A stretch of DNA of 55,804 nt from Candidatus Kuenenia hertensis (GTDB taxonomy: Bacteria; Planctomycetota; Brocadiia; Brocadiales; Brocadiaceae), in the NCBI GenBank assembly GCA_021646465.1, contig SOET01000029.1, positions 1 through 55,804 of the forward strand, written 5' to 3'. Positions within the stretch are counted from its first letter, which is position 1. Each line of letters starts with the position of its first letter. Shown one piece after another: positions 43,485-52,605 of the stretch. The notes beneath the pieces were generated by a model. That model was not told the origin of the DNA, searched no databases, and was given only the letters and a program-made list of their open reading frames with translations. The position numbers and the translations under genes were made by a program.

Positions 43485-44270
43485 CTATTTCCTGAACGCA
43501 GTGAGATAAGAGTCGCTGTAAACATTTTTGTTCATAATAATTTCAGCCGTAATTGCCGCGTCCATCAGGTCTTTATCAAGCACATCCATTACTGCGGCAT
43601 TCAACCCATATGCAATTCCCATCGTTAAGAAGGTACGGGCAAGAAGCCTTTTTTCCTTTGTTCCCTGGGAAAAATTGCTTAATCCCACATTTCTCTGAGG
43701 CGCCGGGTCGGAAATCATTTGTATTTGGCTGAAAATATCAAACATGAGTGCGGGTTGTTTTTGGTCTACATTGATGGGAAACAACACAGGATCAATAAGA
43801 ATTTTTTCCATAGGAAAATTATGTTCAACGGCTTTCTCTACAATCTGCATTACGAATTCCATACGCTTTTCCACGTCCTGCGGAATACCGTGTTTGTCCA
43901 TGGTCAGGCATATGAGGGCTGCATTATGGTCTTTCGCGATGTTCATATATTTATCCAGTTCTTCAGGATCGCTCTTTGTGGAATTGATTAACACGTCATT
44001 TTTTATTACCGACAAACCGGCTTCCACTATGTCCCATTTTTGACTGTCAATGGCAATGGGAGTCTTAACGGCGTCCTGAATAACCTCAATCAGCCATTTC
44101 ATGGCATCAGCAGGATCGGTTGCGGCGGGCCCCACATTTACATCCAGGTACGTAGCCCCTGCGTCCGTCTGCTTTTTCGCCAGTTCCTGTATGGCCTTCG
44201 GATCTTTATTTTTAATACTCTCCCTTACATCTTTAAACATACCATTGATACGTTCACCGATAGAAATCAT
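43485..44270 (-). CDS. acsE: Methyl-tetrahydrofolate:corrinoid/Fe-S protein methyltransferase
   Basis: This 261-residue TIM-barrel starts at the ATG at 44270 (AAGGGGA about ten bases upstream); a TTG further up would lengthen it without reason. Pterin-binding-family motifs are present: GERIN at the start, AGATYLDVNVG, PIAIDSQ, and NVGLSNFSQG. It transfers the methyl group from CH3-H4folate to the cobalt of the corrinoid iron-sulfur protein AcsCD. It is the last gene of the acs unit. Confidence 0.95.
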   Translation of the reverse strand: MISIGERINGMFKDVRESIKNKDPKAIQELAKKQTDAGATYLDVNVGPAATDPADAMKWLIEVIQDAVKTPIAIDSQKWDIVEAGLSVIKNDVLINSTKSDPEELDKYMNIAKDHNAALICLTMDKHGIPQDVEKRMEFVMQIVEKAVEHNFPMEKILIDPVLFPINVDQKQPALMFDIFSQIQMISDPAPQRNVGLSNFSQGTKEKRLLARTFLTMGIAYGLNAAVMDVLDKDLMDAAITAEIIMNKNVYSDSYLTAFRK

Positions 44271-44301
44271 CGTATGTTTTCCCCTTTTTAAAATCGTAAT
44301 T

Positions 44302-45258
44302 TTAGTATAAACGGTCAATACATTTTTTTACTGCGGCTACGGCTTTTGGGTGATTCATCCTGATAATATCCACCCCTGATTGCAAAAGACTCATTGCCGT
44401 AATAGTTTCCCACATGGGACCCCTTTCCTCCCTCGGGCCCCATTGCGGTGCATCGCTGTCTTCAGATTTTGCTTCTTTCGCCCTCCATGCTTCATGGCCG
44501 ACATCACAGATCACCGGCATTGCCATTAATTTATCACCGGTTAAAGCGGCGATTCTTTCACGTTCCTGTATGGAGTATGTGTATTCCATTCCGTACCCAA
44601 GCGCACCTGTTGTCTGAAACATAACAATGCGGTTGAGGGGAAAATCCATTTCTGAAACGAGGATGTTTACCTGTTTCGCAATATTAATATCTACCGGAGA
44701 AAGGGTAATAATGCTATGCCCGTCCGCAAGGCAGGTAACGGTAAGGGTTTTGTAATTGTCCTGGGTTACTACTCCCATAAGGCAATTTTCACCTTTCACC
44801 GCCTGACTTACTTTTGGTAAAACCTCATTATCCTTTTCATCATGTTCACAACCCCAAATGATTAAGGGAACGCCTACGGCGGCAAGGATAGCCTTCGTGA
44901 TATCTGCGGTTTCTGCCGCAGACTTGTTTCCTTTATCAGGATGAATGCCCTCCAGTTTCAAACAGATTAAATCCGCTCCATACTCAACACATTTTTTTGC
45001 CCACTGCGCCGGATCGTTCAGCACGTCAGCAAAAGGTTTTATTAACGTCTCAGGCCAACCATCAGGCGGTGTGTCATAGACATCCATTGCGATTACCGGT
45101 TTGTGGCCATGACTCCCGTCAAAGTCCATAAAAGGAATACATTTTGAACCCCCGATAGTAATCGTTTTCTCTCTTGTTCCGCCTTTTTCTTTTGTTGCTC
45201 CGATAGTAATTTCGTTTACACTACTTGTCCACTTCTCAGCTACATTTGGTATTTCCAT
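44302..45258 (-). CDS. acsD: Corrinoid/Fe-S protein small subunit
   Basis: This 318-residue TIM-barrel subunit of CFeSP (CODH/ACS delta) has family motifs such as VAMDVYDTPPDGWPE, CVEYGADLICLKLEGIHP and TGALGYGMEY. It pairs with AcsC to hold the cobamide and present it to methyltransferase and acetyl-CoA synthase. A good AGGAG lies eight bases upstream. It sits between cooC and acsE on the same strand with gaps of about 30-40 bp. Confidence 0.96.
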   Translation of the reverse strand: MEIPNVAEKWTSSVNEITIGATKEKGGTREKTITIGGSKCIPFMDFDGSHGHKPVIAMDVYDTPPDGWPETLIKPFADVLNDPAQWAKKCVEYGADLICLKLEGIHPDKGNKSAAETADITKAILAAVGVPLIIWGCEHDEKDNEVLPKVSQAVKGENCLMGVVTQDNYKTLTVTCLADGHSIITLSPVDINIAKQVNILVSEMDFPLNRIVMFQTTGALGYGMEYTYSIQERERIAALTGDKLMAMPVICDVGHEAWRAKEAKSEDSDAPQWGPREERGPMWETITAMSLLQSGVDIIRMNHPKAVAAVKKCIDRLY

Positions 45259-45295
45259 GAATCGTTCTCCTACTTATCCAAGTCTAATGAAAAAA

Positions 45296-46090
45296 TCATA
45301 TTTTGCCGGCAGTGCTTCTTTCTAATGCAGACGCCGGCAAATGTTGCCGTAAAAAATCCCCCAATTTCCGATAAAATTTACTCTCCCGTGAAATCTCAAA
45401 AACGGAAACACCACATGCGGCAGAGTTATATATTTCCTGGTCGAATGGGAGTATGGCAGCGATTTTAATTCCCAAACTATCCAGTTTCTGTTGCAGATTT
45501 TCATGAATACCATCTTCCGGCACACGATTTAACACGCAAAATTTCTCCTTAATTGTTATAGGAAGGGAATCTGCCAGCTTAATGATACGCTGCATAGTTA
45601 ATGCGCCTACAACAGTAGGTTCGCTGACTATCATCAAAAAATCAATATTATTTGTTGTTCTGCGGGAAAGATGCTCCATCCCCGCTTCATTGTCCAGTAC
45701 AACAAAAGGATATGTCGTACCTACTTTATCAAGATATTTTCGAAGGAGATTGTTGACGTAACAATAACATTTTGGTCCCTCTGGCCTGCCCATGGTCAAA
45801 AGATCAAATTTATCTCTTTCGATAATCGATTCTTCGATACTATACTCTATGTATCTGTCCTTTGACATTCCAGGGGGAAAATCTACCTTTTTTTCAACAA
45901 TATCTTCCCGTATGTCGGCAATAGTGTTTTCGATGTGTAAACCAAGCAATGGGCCTAAAGAAGAATTTGGGTCTGCATCAACCGCTGAAACGGTTTGGTT
46001 TAATTCTTCTGTAATGTATCGTATGATGAGTGCGGAAATAGTAGATTTTCCCGTACCACCTTTTCCCGCAACCGCAATGTTATATGACAT
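45296..46090 (-). CDS. cooC: CooC/AcsF-like nickel-insertion ATPase, first copy
   Basis: This 264-residue P-loop ATPase of the MinD/SIMIBI type has the deviant Walker A GKGGTGKST at about 8-16 and the pattern VDADPNSSLGPLLGL. A metal-binding CxC (KCYCYVN) lies at about residue 110. CooC/AcsF dimers use ATP to help load nickel into CODH or ACS. Placed within the acsC-RACo-acsD run, it more likely serves the ACS A-cluster (AcsF-like), while the second copy upstream of acsA may serve CODH. That split is inferred from position. Confidence 0.92.
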   Translation of the reverse strand: MSYNIAVAGKGGTGKSTISALIIRYITEELNQTVSAVDADPNSSLGPLLGLHIENTIADIREDIVEKKVDFPPGMSKDRYIEYSIEESIIERDKFDLLTMGRPEGPKCYCYVNNLLRKYLDKVGTTYPFVVLDNEAGMEHLSRRTTNNIDFLMIVSEPTVVGALTMQRIIKLADSLPITIKEKFCVLNRVPEDGIHENLQQKLDSLGIKIAAILPFDQEIYNSAACGVSVFEISRESKFYRKLGDFLRQHLPASALERSTAGKI

Positions 46091-46113
46091 AATATTATGT
46101 ATCCTTTATTTTT

Positions 46114-48042
46114 TTACTTAACTGCTAATTCTTCTGCTACGGATGGAAATTTTTCGATATTCGTGTGAGGAAGAAAATTTGCTGATACATATTCTTCCAT
46201 ATATTTATTGTTGGACATAAGATCAATGTATGTCATTTTCGCACCGATTTCTTTTGCCACTTCATGGGCTTCTGTGGAGAATAAAGTCATTTTAGCTCCG
46301 ATTATTGAAGTGTTGCCGACAAAGTGTACTTTTGAGATTGAAATATCGGGGAGCATTCCAATTGTAATTGCACTTCTTGTATCGAGATAATTTCCGAAAC
46401 CGCCCGCAAGGTATACTTGTTCTATACTTTCCACATCCATACCCATAGATTCCAGCAACGTGGAAATTGCAGAATAAATGGCAGCCTTAGACCGAATGAG
46501 GTTCTGTATATCTGCCTGCGTAATAACGATGTCTTTGTCTTTTGCAGTTTCTTTCCTGTCTACAAGAAGAAATTCCTGCCCGTCATCTGTGGATCGTAAT
46601 CTTTTTGTATTTATTCCTTTTTGAAAATTTCCCGTTCTGTCAATGACTCCGCTTCTTACCAGATTTGCCAGGCACTCCAAAAGCCCGGAACCACAGATTC
46701 CAGTTGGGGGAACATTTCCAATCGTTTTGTATGCAACTTCAAAATCAGGCAAAATAGTAATCTTTTCAATAGCGCCTTTCGCTGCACGCATACCGCAGGC
46801 AATCCCGCTTCCTTCAAAGGATGGGCCTGCAGAAGCAGAACAACATACCAGCCAGTCCTTGTTTCCCAGCACGATTTCACCATTCGTGCCAATGTCGATG
46901 AGCAATGATAATGCTTCTGTTGTATCTAATCTTATGGATAAAACACCGGAAGATATGTCTCCGCCTACATAAGCCCCGACACAAGGCATCGTGTAAAGTA
47001 AACCGTGATTATTAATCCTCACACCAATTTCACTTGCACGTATCGGCGCCACAAAATTAGCTGCCGGAAGATACGGTTCTTTTCTTATATTTGTTGGGTC
47101 GAGGCCAAGGAGGAAGTGGGTCATTACCGTATTGCCTGCGCAAACAATGGCATTAACATCATGAATATTTAATGAATTTCTTTTTACCAGAGTGGAAATG
47201 AGGTGATTAATATCCTCCGTCAGCATTTCTTGCATCATTTCCATGGCATTGTTTTGGGATGCGTACATAATTCTCTGTATGTAATCATCCCCGTATCTGA
47301 TTTGTGAATTATACGTGGCTTCTGCGTCAATGGTTTCCATAGTTGACAAATTAATCAGGTGCGCTACAACTGTTGTGGTTCCAACATCAACAGCTACTCC
47401 ATAATTGTGTGCGCTTACATCACCCGCCTGTACCTCGATTATTTCAAACAATGATCCTCTGCTACCAAGGGTTACCGTTATATTCCAATTGCAGCTCCTC
47501 AACAAAGCTGGTAATTGTTTTAAGACAGAGAAATTTATGGTTAATTTCTCTGAAGGTATCTTCGTTTTCGAGGAGATGTTCTGACAGAGTCGTTCAAAAT
47601 CGGCCATATTGTCATCCATGGTCGGAGGTGGCAATTCGAAGTAATATTTGTTAACAAGTGGAGAATGTTTAAACTGTTCTATCCCCGGGCTGACTGCTGC
47701 CTGAGAACCGGAAAACTGAGGGAAATGTCCCACAAGTATCTGGCTTTTGTCCAGCCTTGACTCTTCCGGAATAAAAACCTCAAGATCATTTTCTATTATT
47801 GTTTTGCATGCCAGCACATATCCTTTTTTGGCTTCTTCTTCTGAAATATGCGAAGATGGGATGACTTGCTCCCTCCCGGACTGAAGAATTACTTTACATT
47901 TACCGCAGGTACCATCTCCACCACATAAGGCATTAATGAAAAGATCTCCTTTGTATGATGCATCCAGTACCGTCTTGCCCTCTTCTATTTCGACAGTAAC
48001 ATCGTTAGGGAGAAAATGTATTTTAAAGCGTGAATTTTCCAT
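46114..48042 (-). CDS. Reductive activator of corrinoid/Fe-S protein (RACo)
   Basis: This 642-residue protein has an N-terminal [2Fe-2S] ferredoxin domain (CGGDGTCGKC at about 40-49 plus Cys77). A linker and middle domain follow, then the ASKHA/DUF4445 region at about 200-610 (AVDVGTTTVVAHL, LLIDIGTNGEIVL, AGGFGNYLD). RACo uses ATP to re-reduce cob(II)amide that has fallen out of the catalytic cycle. It is encoded directly between acsC and cooC, as in acetogens (acsV-like). Confidence 0.95.
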   Translation of the reverse strand: MENSRFKIHFLPNDVTVEIEEGKTVLDASYKGDLFINALCGGDGTCGKCKVILQSGREQVIPSSHISEEEAKKGYVLACKTIIENDLEVFIPEESRLDKSQILVGHFPQFSGSQAAVSPGIEQFKHSPLVNKYYFELPPPTMDDNMADFERLCQNISSKTKIPSEKLTINFSVLKQLPALLRSCNWNITVTLGSRGSLFEIIEVQAGDVSAHNYGVAVDVGTTTVVAHLINLSTMETIDAEATYNSQIRYGDDYIQRIMYASQNNAMEMMQEMLTEDINHLISTLVKRNSLNIHDVNAIVCAGNTVMTHFLLGLDPTNIRKEPYLPAANFVAPIRASEIGVRINNHGLLYTMPCVGAYVGGDISSGVLSIRLDTTEALSLLIDIGTNGEIVLGNKDWLVCCSASAGPSFEGSGIACGMRAAKGAIEKITILPDFEVAYKTIGNVPPTGICGSGLLECLANLVRSGVIDRTGNFQKGINTKRLRSTDDGQEFLLVDRKETAKDKDIVITQADIQNLIRSKAAIYSAISTLLESMGMDVESIEQVYLAGGFGNYLDTRSAITIGMLPDISISKVHFVGNTSIIGAKMTLFSTEAHEVAKEIGAKMTYIDLMSNNKYMEEYVSANFLPHTNIEKFPSVAEELAVK

Positions 48043-48081
48043 TTATATTGTCGCAGATTCTTCTATTTATTATAGATGATG

Positions 48082-49422
48082 TCAATTATGCCACTCGTTC
48101 TTCAGGTAAGAAGGTAATCCGGAAGCTTCTCTGGGTCCAACAAGTATTTCCCACCCAAGAGTTTCCTGCAATTTTCCTGACATTGCAGCAACAAGCCCGG
48201 GAATAATTAACTTCTTGTGCTTAACCTTGGAGGCAACCTGGCAGTCTTCCATAGCTTTTGCTACGGTTTTGTCATTCAACTTGTCACCCGAGTAAGCAGT
48301 TAACACAGAAGTTCCGCCTGTATCAACAGACAGTATATACGCAGGAACACGGCTCGACTCCACTTCACCTTGTACCGTATAATAGGTAAGAGAGAAGTTG
48401 GTAGTGAACATAACGGGCGAATTGTCTTTTACGTCTCCGATGCTATATAACTTTGGCTCAACCTGGATCGGCTTTTGCGGATCAGTATATAAATTAGTCC
48501 TGACGGTAAGCAAGGGCATAATTCCCCAAGGCTCGCAATTATTCACCACCACAACACCGGCATACTTTGCTAAGTATGTGGCTGCTAATGAAATTTCCTG
48601 GAATGGATCTTCTTCGGAAACGATCGTGATAGCAGGGAATCCGATGGCACGGAAGTTCTTCTTGAGAGCGGCACGCCTGATTTTTGTTAATTTCTGCAAC
48701 ACCTCTTTGGGGTTATTGCCGCTTACGTCCAGGACAATTTCCTCTACACCAGCTTTTTTTGCACATTCGGCTAGATCAGCAAGTTCTTCGACTGTCGGAG
48801 CGGTTACTGTCATCGGACATTTTTTTTCAACGGCCAATGCCGCCATCGATTCACAATTTTGAGCGTTTGCACCATGCAACAAAGGTCTTTTTTCCGCACA
48901 GGTCGCCAGGGCCGCTTTCATATTATCTACGGAGGTACTACTTAAAATAATACTAAGATGAGAGCTATCGTTTATTTTTTTTGCTGCTTCGGTAAATTTT
49001 TCTGCACTATTGCTTTTATTAATAAGAGTAACCAGATTAATTTCTATCTCGGTACCGACTCTTGTGAGTTTCATGTCATTAATCTTTTTCAGACGTTCGT
49101 CAAATTCTTCTTTGCTTAAATCATCATTAATGGTAATTCCTATACCGGTAGGGTGGTAAAATTTTTCATCATGCCTAAATAATACGTTTTCCTCTCCCAC
49201 TTGTACCTTTTTATCATTTACCCCAATGGTAACCAGTTTTATTGGGGGAGCAGATGCAGCGCCTAACGTATTTTTTGCCTCTTCACTTACGTCAGGGCAA
49301 TCTGAAAGATTTGCCTTCTTCTGTGCCAACTGCATGGCAAAGGCAAGACATGTCGGCCTCCCACATTTTTTGCAATTTGTTTTTGGAAGCAACTTATAAA
49401 TATCTAGTCCGGTTAAAGCCAT
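48082..49422 (-). CDS. acsC: Corrinoid/Fe-S protein large subunit
   Basis: This 446-residue protein has an N-terminal [4Fe-4S] domain with Cys ligands in NCKKCGRPTC...DCP (about residues 17-42). A TIM barrel and the C-terminal cobamide-binding Rossmann-like domain follow. With AcsD it carries the methyl group on cobalt to ACS. It is the first gene after a terminator that follows clpP, so it probably has its own promoter in the 147-bp gap. Confidence 0.95.
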   Translation of the reverse strand: MALTGLDIYKLLPKTNCKKCGRPTCLAFAMQLAQKKANLSDCPDVSEEAKNTLGAASAPPIKLVTIGVNDKKVQVGEENVLFRHDEKFYHPTGIGITINDDLSKEEFDERLKKINDMKLTRVGTEIEINLVTLINKSNSAEKFTEAAKKINDSSHLSIILSSTSVDNMKAALATCAEKRPLLHGANAQNCESMAALAVEKKCPMTVTAPTVEELADLAECAKKAGVEEIVLDVSGNNPKEVLQKLTKIRRAALKKNFRAIGFPAITIVSEEDPFQEISLAATYLAKYAGVVVVNNCEPWGIMPLLTVRTNLYTDPQKPIQVEPKLYSIGDVKDNSPVMFTTNFSLTYYTVQGEVESSRVPAYILSVDTGGTSVLTAYSGDKLNDKTVAKAMEDCQVASKVKHKKLIIPGLVAAMSGKLQETLGWEILVGPREASGLPSYLKNEWHN

Positions 49423-49463
49423 TCTTTACTATCCTTTCGATAACAAGTTAGCAATTTCTTATA

Positions 49464-49509
49464 TAAAAAAATACCCCTTTGCCATTGTTCAACTATAAGG
49501 AAAAGGGGT
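49464..49509 (-). terminator. Intrinsic terminator after clpP
   Basis: On the minus strand: ACCCCTTT (49502-49509) pairs with AAAGGGGT (49473-49480), followed by ATTTTTTT. It ends the clpP transcript before acsC. Confidence 0.8.
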
Positions 49510-49569
49510 TAATATTCTATACGGGATTACTTAAAATATCAAGTAATTACCCATATGTATTTTAATGGG

Positions 49570-50187
49570 CTATATTTTTAAGTCGTCACTGGAAGATATG
49601 ATTTTATTGACCAAACCATACTGCAGTGCTTCTTCGGCTGACATCCAAAAATTTCTCTTCGTGTCTGTTTCTACTTTTTCTATTGTTTGACCCGTTTCCT
49701 CGGAAATCAAACGATTAATTTTTTCCCTGCATTTAAGTATTTCGTTCGCCTCAATTTGAATGTCAGAGGCAGTTCCATGAATACCTGTTGATGGTTGATG
49801 GATAAGGATACGTGAACTTGGCAAGCTATAACGATCCTCTTTTTTTGCCCCCAATAGTATTATAACTGCTGCGCTGGCAACTACCCCGGCACAAATAGCT
49901 TTAACTTTCGGTTTAACAAATCGTATCATATCGTACATAGCAAAACCGGCATCGGCATCTCCACCCGGCGAATTAATGAAAATTTTAATGTCGTCATTAT
50001 TATCCGCTTCGAGGAGTAAGAGTTGCGTTATCACCCTTTCTGCCATTTTTTTATTTACTTCATCTGTTACAATAATCGTACGTGTCTTCAGTAATTTTGC
50101 AATTAAATCTCCTCCGCCACGTTTTTTTTCTTTCTCCTCTTCTTCGCTATCACACTTGGTGATTAAAAATGGCATTTTAAAAGTCAT
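49570..50187 (-). CDS. clpP: ClpP-family serine protease subunit
   Basis: This 205-residue protein starts at the ATG at 50187 (GGAG eight bases upstream); the frame extends further without good cause. ClpP motifs are present: INSPGGDADAGFAMYDMI, catalytic Ser in GVVASAAVIIL (not the usual AASMG), His in SRILIHQPSTG, and Asp in DTKRNFWMSAEEALQYGLV. An unusually charged N-terminus (SEEEEKEKKRGGG) precedes the core. It would form the proteolytic chamber with a Clp ATPase; none is encoded nearby. It sits inside the acs cluster but is bounded by its own terminator, so it is probably a separate unit. Confidence 0.93.
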   Translation of the reverse strand: MTFKMPFLITKCDSEEEEKEKKRGGGDLIAKLLKTRTIIVTDEVNKKMAERVITQLLLLEADNNDDIKIFINSPGGDADAGFAMYDMIRFVKPKVKAICAGVVASAAVIILLGAKKEDRYSLPSSRILIHQPSTGIHGTASDIQIEANEILKCREKINRLISEETGQTIEKVETDTKRNFWMSAEEALQYGLVNKIISSSDDLKI

Positions 50188-50395
50188 ACATTGAACTCCA
50201 CGGTAAAATCCTAAAATAAGATATAAATAATGGTTCACCGCCGAAAACGGCACAAGCGGAGAACGCAGAGAAAAAAACGGAAGAAATATGTATAACTTTC
50301 CTGTCTTTTAACCTCTGATAATCGTTACGGTTTCTCAGCGTTTTCTGCGGCAAGCTGAACTGCTAACCCGACACGTTCCCAAACTCCTGTTTCGT

Positions 50396-52579
50396 TCAGA
50401 ACATTGGATCCATGGACAAAGCAGGGTGATTTACTTTCTGCATATATTCCAATACTTCTTCTTCCGTCTGAGCTACGGTCTCATCGGCAATTTTATTCAG
50501 GAAATATTCCAAACCCAGTTCATTAGCCGTTTTTTCAAGTTGTTCAGAAAGTTCTTCTTTGAGTGCTTTCGGCATCCATACTACGCGTCCCAAACCGCCG
50601 TCAGCAGAAATAAACTTTTTGCTTCCTAAATAAAATTTACTATGCCCCATAAAACCGGGAGTTTGAAGCCCACCCCCTACGGTACCTGCCATTGTGGAGA
50701 ATTTCATGCCGCTTGGGGTCATTTCCGTAAAATCACGGTCTACCACCATAATCCCGTTTGTCATTGGCAGCATAGCAGAAATACATTCAAAACACCCGCA
50801 GCTTGTCATTGGGTCAGTCATTATGCTGTAAAGACTCACCTTGTCAAGCGCCCGATTCGAACTGTTATATAAGAATTCATTTGTGCCGTCCCACTGACCC
50901 AGTTTGTCATCTATCACTTTTCCCTTTTCTATAGGTTGATTTGGTCCTGTCGGATTTATTTCATAACCCGCTTTCCCGTCAAGCCAACTGACGGAACCGC
51001 ACAAACCTGAACGTTCAGGGGTAACAATACAGACATGCGAGGGGGCAAAACTCTGGCAAAGCGTGCAACTGTAAAAGAGATTTGCGGAATCATCCGTCAT
51101 ACCCTCTAAACGTGCGTCACGTTCCGCAAATGCAGCACGAACTTCATTTAACTTTCCTTCCACATCTTCTTTTTTTGTATACAGGGTTACTTGCACCTTA
51201 TCGATAATGGCGCCGAATTCCCCGTGAAATTTAGCATGAATAATTTTTCCGATATGTTTCAGCCGTAAACCCGCATTAAATGCGTCTTTGCTTATACGGT
51301 GACGAATAATGTCCCTCTGCCCCATATGGAAAATACCCTGCGCCTCACCAAGGAAACGATGCATTTGGCGTTCAAAAATGGGTTCAAAGTCAGGCTGCAT
51401 TTTTCTGCCGGCTACCTCTGCCATAATACCGAGAGATACTCCTGGCCCTTGCGGAATATCGTCGAGATCAGGACCCACCACTTGTACTTTGCCGTCCTCA
51501 ACCTCATTGCTTTCCTTTGTGCAGACAAATTCAAAAGCGGGAACTCCCGGTCCTCCAATTTCTATCTGCATGTCATCTTTTCTTATACGCTCTCCCTCAA
51601 AGGCAGGGCCGTACGCAACCGGAATATCAACCTTGTGGACGGAAATTTTCAAACCGCGCACTTCGATACACTTTTCCACAATCTTATCGACAGGCACCCT
51701 TGACACCACATGTTCGTAAGTACACACCCCCGTAGGTAAAATTTCAGGTATATCGATATTGGTAATAGTTGGAAAACCATAGTTAATTGCCCCTGCTGCA
51801 TTTGCATATTGTTCATCCGTTACTTCTGTTCCCAGCGCCAGAACAAAAGCAAAAATCCGGTTTTTATTATAAAGGAGATTCCTTCGTGCCTCACCCGGTG
51901 GTACATTTCCAAAAGAAAGGGCTGCCCTGTTTGCGAATCCCAGTGAATAGACAGCAGCGGATGTTTCCTTTCCGAAAGGTACCAGCCTTGTATCCCATCC
52001 CATTTGGACACCTTTTTCTTCCAGTTGTTCGGCAAACGAAGTACCTAAATTGTCTGATTGCATGAATACATACAGATTTTTTTCCTGAAGTTCCCTGGCT
52101 ATTTTTACCGCGGTATCGGAATCAGGAGCGCAGCCGACGATTGCAGCAAATCCAGGCGCCGTGCCATCTACAAATTCAATCCCTCTTTCACGCATTATAA
52201 TATCGTTCGCGGCGCCCAACCAGATTCCATCAACAGGCGGAGGCCCTATCAAATATTTACACGCCTCATAAACTTCTTCGGCAAAAAGTGTCGCCATACC
52301 TGCATCCAGCGTATGCCCCAGATAGGGAACCCAATGTTTTTCTGCAGGTAACGGTGGCAGCATGCTCCTTGCCATACCTATAATATGAACACAATCTTCC
52401 AGTGTTTTTACAGAAATACCCGTCATGGAATATATGATAGGCAAATAATAAGCGGTATTAGGAAACTCAACTTTACAATCGCGCCCTTTTTGTTCGATTG
52501 CTTCGGAAAGCTTTTTGTCAGCTTTATCTACGATTTGATATGCTCCGCGTATTGCGGCAGAACAAATTATCTTTGACAT
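50396..52579 (-). CDS. acsB: CO-methylating acetyl-CoA synthase, catalytic subunit
   Basis: This 727-residue protein is of the usual bacterial AcsB length. The N-terminal domain meets CODH. The C-terminal domain binds the A-cluster (Ni-Ni-[4Fe-4S]) through CTLCQSFAPSHVC, GLCGSV and CGCFECI (about 505-600). It condenses CO from AcsA, the methyl from the corrinoid protein, and CoA into acetyl-CoA. It begins 26 bp after acsA and is surely co-transcribed with it. Confidence 0.97.
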   Translation of the reverse strand: MSKIICSAAIRGAYQIVDKADKKLSEAIEQKGRDCKVEFPNTAYYLPIIYSMTGISVKTLEDCVHIIGMARSMLPPLPAEKHWVPYLGHTLDAGMATLFAEEVYEACKYLIGPPPVDGIWLGAANDIIMRERGIEFVDGTAPGFAAIVGCAPDSDTAVKIARELQEKNLYVFMQSDNLGTSFAEQLEEKGVQMGWDTRLVPFGKETSAAVYSLGFANRAALSFGNVPPGEARRNLLYNKNRIFAFVLALGTEVTDEQYANAAGAINYGFPTITNIDIPEILPTGVCTYEHVVSRVPVDKIVEKCIEVRGLKISVHKVDIPVAYGPAFEGERIRKDDMQIEIGGPGVPAFEFVCTKESNEVEDGKVQVVGPDLDDIPQGPGVSLGIMAEVAGRKMQPDFEPIFERQMHRFLGEAQGIFHMGQRDIIRHRISKDAFNAGLRLKHIGKIIHAKFHGEFGAIIDKVQVTLYTKKEDVEGKLNEVRAAFAERDARLEGMTDDSANLFYSCTLCQSFAPSHVCIVTPERSGLCGSVSWLDGKAGYEINPTGPNQPIEKGKVIDDKLGQWDGTNEFLYNSSNRALDKVSLYSIMTDPMTSCGCFECISAMLPMTNGIMVVDRDFTEMTPSGMKFSTMAGTVGGGLQTPGFMGHSKFYLGSKKFISADGGLGRVVWMPKALKEELSEQLEKTANELGLEYFLNKIADETVAQTEEEVLEYMQKVNHPALSMDPMF

Positions 52580-52605
52580 ATAACAACGCCCCTTTAATCC
52601 ATTTT

